Shown: one piece after another, positions 1 through 6,894 of the stretch | How the letters are laid out: each line of letters opens with the position of its first letter | How positions within the stretch are numbered: position 1 is the stretch's first letter | NCBI GenBank assembly: GCA_025060055.1 | Contig: JANXCK010000239.1 | Coordinates: 1 to 25,249 of the forward strand | DNA: 25,249 bases | Reading direction: 5' to 3' | DNA from: Fimbriimonadales bacterium | GTDB taxonomy: Bacteria > Armatimonadota > Fimbriimonadia > Fimbriimonadales > GBS-DC | Program-made: the position numbers and the translations under genes | Notes under the pieces: model-generated | What the model was told of the DNA's origin: nothing | Databases searched by the model: none | What the model saw: only the letters and a program-made list of their open reading frames with translations

Positions 1-4
1 TCGC

Positions 5-715
5 TTATTGGTTCTCTGATAAAATTGTCCTCGCTATGTATGGTGCAAGACAGGTAACCGAAGCTGAGGCACCGAGGTTATATTCAATGGTTCGTCGTCT
101 TGCGACTAAAGCAGGCTTATAAAACTCCAGCACGCGCTCCACGATTTGCTCCAGCGGCTCGTCCTCGCGCTCCATCATCCACTCCATCAGCGAGAGCCGA
201 TAGAGGCGAATCGCGTGGTGCGCTAACTCCTCCGCTGAGACATCGGTGCGGAACTCGCCCGTGCGTTGCCCCGCCTCGAACCCCGCGCGGGCATGCTGCG
301 TCGCTTCTTTGGTAATCTCCAGCATCTGCTCGCGCAGCACGGGGCTGTGGCAGCAGGCGACCATCATGGAGCGCGTTATCTGAATTGAGCGGGCGTCGCG
401 CCGCGCGATAAACAGCATCACCTGTCGCAACACCTCCCACTGGCTCGGCGCGTTTTCAGGCTGCAGCGCGTCCAGAAACTCGTACACCTCGTCCGTCATA
501 TCGCGGATGTAGGCGTGCAGGAGGTGTTCTTTGGTAGGGAAGTAGGTGAAGAAAGTGCCCTTCGCGACATCGGCAAGCTCGGTGATTTCCTCGACGGTGA
601 CCTGCTCGAAGGGCTTTTCGTGCATCAACGCGAGCGCCGCCTCGATGAGCCGCTGGCGGGTCTCCTCCCGACGGCGCTCGCGTCGATTCGCGTACTGCCG
701 CGTCTGCGTATTCAT
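5..715 (-). CDS. TetR/AcrR-family transcriptional regulator
   Basis: A 236-residue DNA-binding repressor of the TetR type. Residues about 12-70 form the N-terminal domain, with the helix-turn-helix at about 39-66 (VTVEEITELADVAKGTFFTY, then FPTKEHLL), which is the family signature. The rest is a helical ligand/dimer domain with no recognisable effector class. I chose the ATG at 715 because AAGGA lies 7 nt before it; an in-frame ATG at 742 would add nine residues without a better site. Upstream lie a near-consensus promoter (785-814) and a perfect palindrome (755-780), so autorepression is likely. The only divergent neighbour is folK, almost 400 bp away behind repeats, so the regulated target is not evident here. 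The stop codon is at 5-7, so the gene is complete. Confidence 0.93.
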   Translation of the reverse strand: MNTQTRQYANRRERRREETRQRLIEAALALMHEKPFEQVTVEEITELADVAKGTFFTYFPTKEHLLHAYIRDMTDEVYEFLDALQPENAPSQWEVLRQVMLFIARRDARSIQITRSMMVACCHSPVLREQMLEITKEATQHARAGFEAGQRTGEFRTDVSAEELAHHAIRLYRLSLMEWMMEREDEPLEQIVERVLEFYKPALVARRRTIEYNLGASASVTCLAPYIARTILSENQ

Positions 716-754
716 AGTGCGTTCCTTCATAGAGCATGCCAATAGCCCGTTCTA

Positions 755-780
755 ACCAGCGGTCAGAGATGACCGCTGGT
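755..780. promoter_or_regulatory. Probable TetR operator (perfect inverted repeat)
   Basis: ACCAGCGGTCA (755-765) and TGACCGCTGGT (770-780) are perfect 11-bp inverted arms around a 4-bp spacer. The site sits between the -10 box (785-790) and the start codon (715), over the expected transcription start. That is where an autorepressing TetR dimer would bind. The arms resemble none of the repeat families elsewhere in the window. Binding is inferred. Confidence 0.75.
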
Positions 781-784
781 CAAG

Positions 785-814
785 ATTATACCATGGGTCA
801 GAGCGGAATGTCAA
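785..814 (-). promoter_or_regulatory. Sigma-70-type promoter of the TetR gene
   Basis: On the minus strand TTGACA (809-814) and TATAAT (785-790) are both exact consensus hexamers, 18 bp apart. TGG before TATAAT makes an extended -10. The start point should fall near 778, inside the operator palindrome. Confidence 0.8.
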
Positions 815-828
815 GAGGATCAGAGGGT

Positions 829-922
829 GTTTGAGAAATGCTTGCATGCAACACGGCTGAGGTCGTTGCTGTGTAGCCCGCGCAGGCGGGTTTCGTTTGC
901 ATAAGAACGGCTTCAGCTGTCA
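829..922. repeat. Truncated copy of the multi-hairpin intergenic core
   Basis: This segment matches the repeat at 19421-19576: a GTTTGAGAAATGC-like left end, then TAGCCCGCGCAGGCGGG, a CGTTTGCATA-like stretch and GAACGGCTTCAGC. The middle CCAAGCCGACCTGCGTCGG hairpin is missing, so this looks like an internally deleted copy. The gap 716-1131 holds only this copy, element A and the promoters and operator listed. Confidence 0.7.
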
Positions 923-973
923 ACATCGGCTACAAAATCTTCCCCTGTTATTGGCTTTGGCTCGCCTTCAAGC

Positions 974-1097
974 TTATACTAATCGGGGTTTCAAGTAGCG
1001 CAGTCGTCGGCGAGGACGCCGACGCTACGGGGAGCGCGTGCGTAGCGTCCGCGTCTCGCTGACGAACTGGGTCGCTTGGGACGCCGATTGGTATTAA
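974..1097. mobile_element. MITE-like element A (shared ends, short-hairpin core)
   Basis: The left end is TTATACTAATCGGGGTTTCA (974-993). The right end, read in reverse, is TTAATACCAATCGGCGTC (about 1080-1097). The ends match those of elements B, C and D. The core carries the hairpin CGTCGGCG/CGCCGACG (1005-1024) and a degenerate relative (1041-1064). It encodes no protein. It ends about 20 bp before the folK -10 box, so it may shape the folK promoter region. Confidence 0.6.
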
Positions 1098-1117
1098 ACG
1101 GAGCAACCCTGAGGGGG

Positions 1118-1123
1118 TATAAT
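1118..1123 (+). promoter_or_regulatory. -10 box of folK, predicted leaderless
   Basis: An exact TATAAT preceded by GGGGG lies only 8 nt before the folK ATG (1132). A start site about 7 nt downstream of the box falls at or within 1-2 nt of the ATG. No Shine-Dalgarno sequence is present. The -35 is weak (TTAAAC, 1094-1099, 18-bp spacing). Confidence 0.65.
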
Positions 1124-1131
1124 CCCTGTGC

Positions 1132-1647
1132 ATGGCGACGAAGGTTTACCTGAGCCTCGGCTCGAATTTGGGCGATCGGCTGGCAAACTTGCGGGAGGGT
1201 CTACGCCGCCTTTCCTTGCACGGAGTGGTTCCTCTGCAGATTTCACGAGTGTACGAGACCGCACCTGTGGGAGAAACTCCCGACCCGCGTCCGTATCTGA
1301 ATGTAGGCATATGGGCAGTGACCGAGCTGTCTCCCGATGCGCTGCTGAACACCGTGAAGACCGTCGAGGCGGAGCTGGGGCGCGTTCACAACGAAGGGCG
1401 CTGGATGCCTCGAACCCTCGACATCGATATCATCCTATATGACAACCTGACGATGGACACGCCGACACTGACGATTCCGCATCCGCGCATGCGCGAGCGC
1501 GCTTTTGTTCTCATCCCGTTGGCGGAGCTGACACCCCATCTCGTGTTGCCCGACGGAACGCCCGTGCAGGAACTTCTGCGCAACCCGCAAACCCAAGCAC
1601 AGGAGGTACGAATCTACCATGCCGACCTATCGGTACCAAGCGATTGA
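1132..1647 (+). CDS. folK: HPPK, 6-hydroxymethyl-7,8-dihydropterin pyrophosphokinase
   Basis: A 171-residue cytoplasmic enzyme of folate synthesis; it moves pyrophosphate from ATP to 6-hydroxymethyl-7,8-dihydropterin. Family features are SLGSNLGDR at 8-16, ETAPVG at 42-47, and GRWMPRTLDIDIILYDN at 89-105 with the paired magnesium-binding aspartates D97 and D99. HPRMRERAFVLIPLAEL at 117-133 is also characteristic, and the length is normal. The ATG at 1132 is placed by the TATAAT 8 nt upstream and predicts a leaderless message. The last 29 nt overlap the start of the pilC-like gene in another frame, so the two are probably cotranscribed although their functions are unrelated. No other folate gene is in the window. 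Confidence 0.95.
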   Translation: MATKVYLSLGSNLGDRLANLREGLRRLSLHGVVPLQISRVYETAPVGETPDPRPYLNVGIWAVTELSPDALLNTVKTVEAELGRVHNEGRWMPRTLDIDIILYDNLTMDTPTLTIPHPRMRERAFVLIPLAELTPHLVLPDGTPVQELLRNPQTQAQEVRIYHADLSVPSD

Positions 1648-2935
1648 CTCGACAGGTCGGAGCGTTGCGGGTGAGATTACCGCATCCGATGTGCGGAATG
1701 CGCAGCAGCTGCTTCGTCAACGGGGCTTGATTGCCACGCACTTGAGCACGGTCAATCCTTCCACTTCTGGAACGCCTCGCCCACCCCTCGGACAAGATAT
1801 TCGAGCCACTGGAGGCGCGCGTCCTCAGCCCGCGCCGCGCTCACGCGCGTCTGCCCGAACAACAGGCACTTGGGAGCGCACGCGCGTCTCGCCCCATCAG
1901 ATGGTGGTATGGCTGATTCAGTTGCGCTCGATGCTCAAAGCGGGGATGACGCCTGCAAATGCATTCGAGAGCCTAAGCGGACGCATACCACATCGCGGGC
2001 TTCAGCACGCCAGTCGTGAAATCGCGCGTAGCGCCGCGCAGGGTATCCCGATTTCCGAGTCGATGCAACGATTTCCTGAGCTGTTTCCGAGTTTTGTTGT
2101 GGGCGCGTTTCGCGCGGCGGAGTACGGAGGTTACCTACCTGAGATGCTGGAACGCCTGATTGTCTACTTTGAGCAGTGGCGGATAGTGCGCCGCTGGTCG
2201 GTTCTAACGCAAGGCTGCTTGTGGCACGCAGTGCTGCTGCTACCGCTGATTGCGCCGTTCGGGGTTGGACTGTTGTGGGGGCTGCAGCGATTTGAAGGCG
2301 GTGGTACAGCGGACGCGCTGCGTGCGATTGCAGGTGGCGTGGGGCAGGCGTTCTTGCGCTACGGCTTACCGATGGCGTTGGCTTTCGTTGCGCTGCTGCT
2401 ACTGGGCTACTTGCTATTAGGCAACGAGCGCATTCGGGCACGCCTGCGCCTGAGCGGCTCAGGGTTTTTGTCATACGCGGACTGGATTCGCGCCCAGTCG
2501 CTGGAACAGTATCTGTTCCATCTGAGCCGCCTCACGCAGGCGGGCGTTGCACCTGCAACGGCACACGCACTTGCCGCAAGCGCAGTTCCCAACCGCGTGC
2601 TGGCGGAATCCTTGCTGGCAGTCGATCTGGGACGCGCGGAAGGCGCAAAACACCTCGACCTTGCGCTGGAGCGGTCAGGGCTGTTCCCGATAGAGGAGGT
2701 TATGTTGGCACGCACAGGCGTGCAGACAGGCGAGTTGCCTGCTACGCTCCAGACCCTCGCCGCGTGGTACAAAGAACGCGCCGATACCAACCTGCGGCAG
2801 CTCCCACGCGCGTTTGCACGACTGGTGTTTTTTATCAGCCTCGTCGCAGTGGGAATTGCCGCGATTAGTCTGGCTTGGGGCTATTACAGGAATGTCTTCC
2901 ACGCTGTGGAGCGATTTATGGGCGTTGGAGAGTGA
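1619..2935 (+). CDS. pilC: PilC/GspF-family type IV pilus or type II secretion inner-membrane platform protein
   Basis: A 438-residue polytopic membrane protein. The N-terminal block MPTYRYQAIDSTGRSVAGEI is typical of PilC/GspF, followed by a Pro/Arg-rich linker (about 50-90). Two T2SSF domains follow: residues about 92-215 (LRSMLKAGMTPANAFESL, AAEYGGYLPEMLERL) and about 290-425 (HLSRLTQAGVAPATAHAL, ARTGVQTGELPATL). Hydrophobic segments lie at about 199-221, 250-268 and 403-422. The family forms the platform on which assembly ATPases act to move pilins. The start is backed by AGGAGG at 1601-1606, inside folK. No ATPase or peptidase gene is adjacent, but two DUF1559 prepilin-like genes are in the window. 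The symbol is by family; a GspF role is equally possible. Confidence 0.88.
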   Translation: MPTYRYQAIDSTGRSVAGEITASDVRNAQQLLRQRGLIATHLSTVNPSTSGTPRPPLGQDIRATGGARPQPAPRSRASARTTGTWERTRVSPHQMVVWLIQLRSMLKAGMTPANAFESLSGRIPHRGLQHASREIARSAAQGIPISESMQRFPELFPSFVVGAFRAAEYGGYLPEMLERLIVYFEQWRIVRRWSVLTQGCLWHAVLLLPLIAPFGVGLLWGLQRFEGGGTADALRAIAGGVGQAFLRYGLPMALAFVALLLLGYLLLGNERIRARLRLSGSGFLSYADWIRAQSLEQYLFHLSRLTQAGVAPATAHALAASAVPNRVLAESLLAVDLGRAEGAKHLDLALERSGLFPIEEVMLARTGVQTGELPATLQTLAAWYKERADTNLRQLPRAFARLVFFISLVAVGIAAISLAWGYYRNVFHAVERFMGVGE

Positions 2936-2949
2936 TAAGCCCTTCGAAT

Positions 2950-2979
2950 AGGTGCGACGGCATTCTTGCCATCGCACCT
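2950..2979 (+). terminator. Hairpin after the pilC-like gene
   Basis: AGGTGCGA (2950-2957) pairs with TCGCACCT (2972-2979). An inner GGCA/TGCC stem, one mismatch and a TTCT loop complete it. It begins 14 bp after the stop codon and is unlike the repeat families, so it is a good candidate terminator. The U-tract is poor. Confidence 0.6.
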
Positions 2980-3008
2980 TACGGAGTCTGCGTGTTTGGA
3001 GATGATCT

Positions 3009-3166
3009 AATACCCATCGGGGGTTCAAGCGATACAGTGTTCTGAACGGCTGAAGCCGTTCCTGCGCAGGCCAAGCCGACCTCCGTCGGTTGTAACCCGC
3101 GTAGGCGGGCTTTGTTTGCACAGGAACGGCTTGAGCCGTGTTTTACCTGACACCCCAATCGGTATA
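3009..3166. mobile_element. MITE-like element B (shared ends, multi-hairpin core)
   Basis: The left end is AATACCCATCGGGGGTTCAA. The right end, in reverse, is TATACCGATTGGGGTGTCA. The core holds four stems: GAACGGCTGAAGCCGTTC, CCGACCTCCGTCGG, a CCCGCGTAGGCGGG hairpin, and ACGGCTTGAGCCGT. It aligns base for base, without gaps, to element D (24271-24428). It has no coding capacity. Confidence 0.75.
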
Positions 3167-3200
3167 ACAAGTGACTCACAGGTGAAATTATCTTTTTTTT

Positions 3201-3265
3201 CAGGGCGCGCACGGGGGCGCGCCCCTACTCAGACTCGGTAGGGGCAGCCCCCTGTGGCTGCCCTG
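3201..3265. repeat. Nested GC-rich inverted repeat
   Basis: GGGGCGCGCCCC (3214-3225) is a 12-bp perfect palindrome. GCCCCTAC (3221-3228) can instead pair with GTAGGGGC (3238-3245). The outer CAGGGC/GCCCTG arms and a GGCAGCC/GGCTGCC pair add alternative folds. It follows a run of eight T (3193-3200). I see no second copy in the window. Confidence 0.55.
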
Positions 3266-3330
3266 TAAAAGGAGACGATTTTATATTGGAAGCACTCAAG
3301 TCCCTCAAAGGTCAAAGGCTCCCTTTTTGA

Positions 3331-3414
3331 CCCTCACCCCCAACCCCTCTCCCACGAGGAGAGGGGAGCCGAGTTCCCCCTCGCCCTCTGGGAGAGGGGG
3401 TCAGGGGGTGAGGG
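3331..3414. repeat. C/G-rich inverted repeat (first copy)
   Basis: CCCTCACCCCC begins the unit and GGGGGTGAGGG ends it, with further CCCCTCTCCC/GGGAGAGGGG pairing inside. The same unit forms the core of element C (12070-12161). GAGACGATTT stretches lie on both sides (from 3272 and from 3424). The gap 2936-3450 is filled by this repeat, element B, the nested repeat and the pilC terminator; I see no gene in it. Confidence 0.7.
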
Positions 3415-3450
3415 TGGGAGAACGAGACGATTTAATCGTTGAGGCACTTA

Positions 3451-4752
3451 TTACCCCGCCAGCGACGGCTCGCCCACCACCACGGTTGCGAACCGTTCTG
3501 GCTGCAAATAGCGCGCCGCTGCTTGTTGCACCGCATCCGCCGTTAGCGACTCCAGCATCTCAGGATACCGACGCCAGTAGTCCATCGGCAGCCCGTACAG
3601 CACCACCTGCTTATACAAATCCGCCAGCGAGCCGAGCGTGAGGCGACCAATCATATGGCGTCCGATGAGGTAGTTGCGTGTGGCGTCCAGCTCGTCGGCG
3701 GGGATTGGCTCGTGTATCAGGCGTTCCACCTCGGCGCAAATTTGGCGGACGGCGTCGTGCGTATTCTCGGTGGCGGTTTGCGCCTCGGCAGTAAACGCGC
3801 TGACGCGCAGATAGTAATCCAAGTGTGCGCCGACGCTGTAGGCGTAGCCGTACTGCTCGCGCACGGTCAGGAACAGGCGGGAACTCGCGCCTGCGCCCAA
3901 GATGCTCACTGCCATCTGCAGCGCGAGGCTGTCGGGCGCAGTGCGCGGCGGGCACAGTGCGCCCAGCATAATCTGGCTCTGCACCGAGTGCGGACGCTCC
4001 ACCAGTCGCCAGCCCGTCTCGGCGTTCTGCATCGGCGGCGCGGGAAGCGGCTCCTGCTCCGCCGTGCCGTGCCAGTCGCCCAGTGCGTCCTGCAGCAACT
4101 TGAGTGCAGCGTTCGGCTCGAAGTCGCCCACCAGCAGCAGCGTGGCGTCCTGCGGGCGATAGCGTTCGGCGTGGAACGCCTGCAGATGCTCTTGCTGCCA
4201 GCGTTGCAGGACGTCCTCGTCGGGCGCGAGCCGACGATACGGATGCTCGCCAAACAGCGCGATTCGGAACCGCTCCTCCGCCAGAAACGCGGGCTGCGAG
4301 CGTTGCAGGCGCAGTCGTTGCAAAGTGTTGGCGCGGTCAATCTCCAGCTCGTCGGGCGGGAAGGTGGGATTTAGCAGCACATCGGCAATCAGGCGCGTCA
4401 TCGGCTCCAGATAGGGCGCGAGGCAGCGTGCGCTCAGGGTTGCCGTCTCGGTGTTCGCGCTGACGCTGATGTAGCCCCCGCAGCGGTCGGCTTCATCGGC
4501 GATTTCGAAGCTGCTGCGCGTGGGCGTGCCGCCGATTAGCAGTCGCGCCGTCGCGCCCGACAGCCCTATCCACTCAGGGGCGTCGTACGCGCGCCCTGCG
4601 TAGGGCAGAACCAGCCGAAACTCCACCACAGGCGCGCGGGTGTCGGGCAGCATCAGCAGGCGCAAGCCGTTGGGCAACAGCGTCGCGTCGGGCAGGGGCA
4701 ACTCCGACGGGCGCATCGGCACATCGGGCGGCGGCACAGAGCGCGTTATCAT
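3451..4752 (-). CDS. M16-family peptidase-like protein, predicted catalytically dead subunit
   Basis: A 433-residue protein with the two-half M16 (pitrilysin/mitochondrial processing peptidase) fold. LPNGLRLLMLPDTRAPVVEF (26-45) opens the fold. Where the zinc motif HxxEH should be, the sequence is GLSGATARLLIGGT (63-76), giving GxxAR at 66-70, so zinc binding is lost. The C-terminal half keeps the glycine loop and substrate-binding block (LGAGASSRLFLTVREQYGYA, then YSVGAHLDYY). Such subunits pair with an active partner, here almost certainly the M16 gene at 5520-6800, with a Uma2-type gene between. No signal peptide is evident, so the cavity may serve cytoplasmic peptides. The start follows TATACT by 7 nt with no Shine-Dalgarno site. 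Confidence 0.88.
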   Translation of the reverse strand: MITRSVPPPDVPMRPSELPLPDATLLPNGLRLLMLPDTRAPVVEFRLVLPYAGRAYDAPEWIGLSGATARLLIGGTPTRSSFEIADEADRCGGYISVSANTETATLSARCLAPYLEPMTRLIADVLLNPTFPPDELEIDRANTLQRLRLQRSQPAFLAEERFRIALFGEHPYRRLAPDEDVLQRWQQEHLQAFHAERYRPQDATLLLVGDFEPNAALKLLQDALGDWHGTAEQEPLPAPPMQNAETGWRLVERPHSVQSQIMLGALCPPRTAPDSLALQMAVSILGAGASSRLFLTVREQYGYAYSVGAHLDYYLRVSAFTAEAQTATENTHDAVRQICAEVERLIHEPIPADELDATRNYLIGRHMIGRLTLGSLADLYKQVVLYGLPMDYWRRYPEMLESLTADAVQQAAARYLQPERFATVVVGEPSLAG

Positions 4753-4759
4753 AGGCGAG

Positions 4760-4765
4760 AGTATA
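4760..4765 (-). promoter_or_regulatory. -10 box of the inactive M16 gene, predicted leaderless
   Basis: TATACT preceded by AGG on the minus strand, 7 nt before the ATG at 4752. It begins immediately after the Uma2 stop codon (4767-4769). No Shine-Dalgarno site or good -35 box is visible. Confidence 0.6.
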
Positions 4766-4766
4766 C

Positions 4767-5321
4767 CTACTCAAACAGTTCGCCCACGCGCACTTCGAAG
4801 TTGGGCAGCAGCTCGCCCCCCGTCAGCACATCGTTTTCGTGCAGCACCTCCACCTCCAGCGGCGCAGTGTAGCGATACGCCTGCTTGCGCTCTGGAAACA
4901 GCAACCACACCTGCTGCGCCCCCGACTCAAAGTACTCCAACACCTTCTGATACAGGTCGTTCAGGTTCTCTGAGGGGGAAACAATCTCCACTGCCAGGTC
5001 TGGTGCGCCGTCGATAAGATCCACAGGTGGCTCGCCCTGTGGCAGGCGAGTTTTTTGCATCAGCGCGAAGTCGGGGCTGCGAATGTTGCCCCCCGCTATC
5101 CGAAACCCCGTGCTGGAGTCGAAGCCCTCAAGAGATTCGGGCGCACTGTTGCCGATTCTACGCGCCAATCTATAGCCGATTCTGCCGTGTCTTCCACCTG
5201 TGGGCACGGTTTGTAGCCTCCCGTTGACCAGTTCATACTTGCGCCCGTCATCAGGCAGCTGCAGCAGGTCGTGTTCGGTGTAGCGGCGTTTGCGTTTGGG
5301 CTGCTCGCGTACCGTCGCCAT
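4767..5321 (-). CDS. Uma2-family (DUF820) endonuclease-like protein
   Basis: A 184-residue protein of the Uma2 family, a PD-(D/E)xK nuclease fold of uncertain function that is abundant in cyanobacteria and other environmental bacteria. The family-typical N-terminal block is RRYTEHDLLQLPDDGRKYEL followed by VNGRL. The putative active site is RSPDFALMQKTRL (about 82-94) and PDLAVEIVSPSENLNDLYQK, carrying the Asp, Glu and later Lys expected of the fold. YFESGAQQVWLLFPE and a closing GELLPNF stretch are also typical. I chose the ATG at 5321, with AGGTGA 5 nt upstream; the open frame continues into the hairpin array and that part is not credible. Its place between two M16 genes may be chance. Confidence 0.85.
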   Translation of the reverse strand: MATVREQPKRKRRYTEHDLLQLPDDGRKYELVNGRLQTVPTGGRHGRIGYRLARRIGNSAPESLEGFDSSTGFRIAGGNIRSPDFALMQKTRLPQGEPPVDLIDGAPDLAVEIVSPSENLNDLYQKVLEYFESGAQQVWLLFPERKQAYRYTAPLEVEVLHENDVLTGGELLPNFEVRVGELFE

Positions 5322-5365
5322 CAGTCTCACCTGTGGGGAAGTGTACCATGCATGCTTCAAGCGTT

Positions 5366-5522
5366 GCACGGGCGAGACGCCCGTGCCACAAAGGGGGGGC
5401 ACGGACAAGACTGTCCGTGCTACCTTGACACGGGCGGGACGCCCGTGCTACGCGCATAGGTGGCACGGACAAGACTGTCCGTGCTACGCGCATAGGGGGC
5501 ACGGACAAGACTGTCCGTGCTA
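5366..5522. repeat. Array of five short hairpins between the active M16 gene and the Uma2 gene
   Basis: The units are GCACGGGCG/CGCCCGTGC (5366-5386), GCACGGACA/TGTCCGTGC (5399-5420), CACGGGCG/CGCCCGTG (5429-5447), and two more ACGGACA/TGTCCGT units (5463-5484 and 5499-5520). Most end in CTAC and two are followed by GCGCATAG. The last unit supplies the stop codon of the active M16 gene on the minus strand. The hairpins could stabilise or terminate the M16 transcript. Confidence 0.85.
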
Positions 5523-6800
5523 TGATGTGCCTGCGTGAATGTGCATCACGGTTCGGTTGCGCGGGGTGTACAGATACTGCTGCACAGCGCGTTGCACATC
5601 AGCGGGGGTGATGGCGAGCAGGCGTTCCAGCGCGCGGTTTAGCCCGTCGGGGTCGCCCTCAAAAGCGGCGAAGTACGCCAGCCCCAACGCGCGCCCCAGC
5701 GGGCTTTGCATGCCGTAGTACAAGTTGTCGCTCCAGCGTTGCGCCAGCAGCATTGTGCGCACGCGCTCCAGCTCGCGCTCCGAGACGCCCGCGTCGGCAA
5801 GTTTCTGGATCTCCTCGTACAGCACGGCTTCCACTTGCGCGGGTTCCACATGCGGATGGTGCAAGATGAACAGTCGGAACAGGCTGGGCGCGGGACGCGC
5901 CTCCACCCCACCCGATACGCTGACCGCGATTTGCTCCTGTTTCACCAGTCGCTGGTAGAGTCGCGAGGCGCGCCCGTCCACCAGCAGGTCGCCCGCGATT
6001 TGCAGCGCATCGTTTTCCAGCGTACCGCGTGGGGGGATTTTCCAGCATACGGCGACGGCGGGCACTTGCGCCAGCGGGTCATGAAATACCTCGCGCCGCT
6101 CGTCGCGGTCAGGCTCCGACACATCCACTGCGGGCGGGGCGGGCTGCGACGGGATGTCAGCGAAATACTGCTCGATCCAATCGCGTGCTGTCGCCGCGTC
6201 GTAGTCGCCTGTCACCACCAAAATCGCGTTGTTGGGCGCGTAGTAGGTGCGGAAGAACGCCTGCACATCCGCCAGCGTCGCGTTGTCCAGATCCTCCATC
6301 GAGCCGATAACCGAGTGCTGATTGGCGAAGTTGTCGTAGGCGATTTCGCGCAGGCGTTCCATCGCGCGGGCGTAGGGCTGATTGTCCACGCTGAGCCGTC
6401 GCTCCTCTTTCACGACGGCGCGCTGGTTGTCTAAGTTTTCCTGCGACACCTGCAGCGAGCGCATCCGATCCGATTCGAGCCACAAGCCCAGTGGCAGCTT
6501 GGATGCGGGCAGCAGCTCAAAGTAAACCGTCATGTCGTACGAGGTGAAACCGTTCAGCACGCCCCCGTTCGATTCCACATACTTGAAGTGCATTTCGCGT
6601 GGCACATTTTCGGAGCCTTGAAACATCATATGCTCGAACAGATGGGCGAAGCCTGTTTTGCCGCGCGGCTCGTTGACTGAGCCGACCTTGTACAGCACCA
6701 GCACTGCCACCGTGGGCGCGACTGTGTGGGACGACAAGATGACTTGCAAGCCGTTCGGCAGGGTGTAGGTTTCGTACTCGATGCGCGTGGGCGTATGCAT
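5520..6800 (-). CDS. M16-family zinc metallopeptidase, catalytic subunit
   Basis: A 426-residue M16B-type peptidase. The inverted zinc motif HLFEH is at residues 53-57 in GKTGFAHLFEHMMFQGSENV, and the third ligand is probably E133 in KEERR, 76 residues on, the usual spacing. The C-terminal half has DLLVDGRASRLYQRL and the family's HVEPAQVEAVLYEEI stretch. These enzymes degrade or process peptides inside a closed chamber. The partner is the motif-less paralogue at 3451-4752. The start follows TATACT by 6 nt and lacks a Shine-Dalgarno site. The TAG stop (5520-5522) comes from the CTA at the edge of a short hairpin unit, so the repeat may have trimmed or defined the C-terminus. No signal peptide is seen. 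Confidence 0.94.
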   Translation of the reverse strand: MHTPTRIEYETYTLPNGLQVILSSHTVAPTVAVLVLYKVGSVNEPRGKTGFAHLFEHMMFQGSENVPREMHFKYVESNGGVLNGFTSYDMTVYFELLPASKLPLGLWLESDRMRSLQVSQENLDNQRAVVKEERRLSVDNQPYARAMERLREIAYDNFANQHSVIGSMEDLDNATLADVQAFFRTYYAPNNAILVVTGDYDAATARDWIEQYFADIPSQPAPPAVDVSEPDRDERREVFHDPLAQVPAVAVCWKIPPRGTLENDALQIAGDLLVDGRASRLYQRLVKQEQIAVSVSGGVEARPAPSLFRLFILHHPHVEPAQVEAVLYEEIQKLADAGVSERELERVRTMLLAQRWSDNLYYGMQSPLGRALGLAYFAAFEGDPDGLNRALERLLAITPADVQRAVQQYLYTPRNRTVMHIHAGTS

Positions 6801-6806
6801 AATGAA

Positions 6807-6812
6807 AGTATA
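6807..6812 (-). promoter_or_regulatory. -10 box of the active M16 gene, predicted leaderless
   Basis: TATACT preceded by AAGG, 6 nt before the ATG at 6800. No AGGAG-like site fits between them. The -35 region is not recognisable. Confidence 0.6.
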
Positions 6813-6861
6813 CCTTGTGGGAGAGGGGCTTGGTTTCTCTCAGGGAATGTTCGCGTTGTCG

Positions 6862-6885
6862 AAGCCCCGCCTTTCGGCGGGGCTT
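6862..6885 (-). terminator. Terminator hairpin after the DUF1559 prepilin gene
   Basis: AAGCCCCGCC (6862-6871) and GGCGGGGCTT (6876-6885) form a perfect 10-bp stem with a 4-nt loop. It starts 9 bp beyond the prepilin stop codon. The following tract is TTCGAC rather than a clean U-run. It also insulates the downstream M16 promoter. Confidence 0.7.
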
Positions 6886-6894
6886 ACGAGTTGA

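Noticed and set aside
2936..3330. tRNA or structured small RNA in the hairpin-rich gap
   Set aside because: No cloverleaf with an anticodon and GTTCRA arm was found; stems match the dispersed repeat families.
3327..3641. Protein beginning with TLTPNPSPTRRGE
   Set aside because: The string is a translation of the C/G-rich inverted repeat, a common false gene in many genomes.
3655..4374. Long open frame antisense to the inactive M16 gene
   Set aside because: It lies wholly within a well-supported gene, has no domain I recognise, and is expected by chance in GC-rich coding DNA.
5366..5522. Possible CRISPR array
   Set aside because: Units are palindromic, differ in stem sequence, have irregular linkers of 2-15 bp instead of spacers of constant length, and no cas gene is present.
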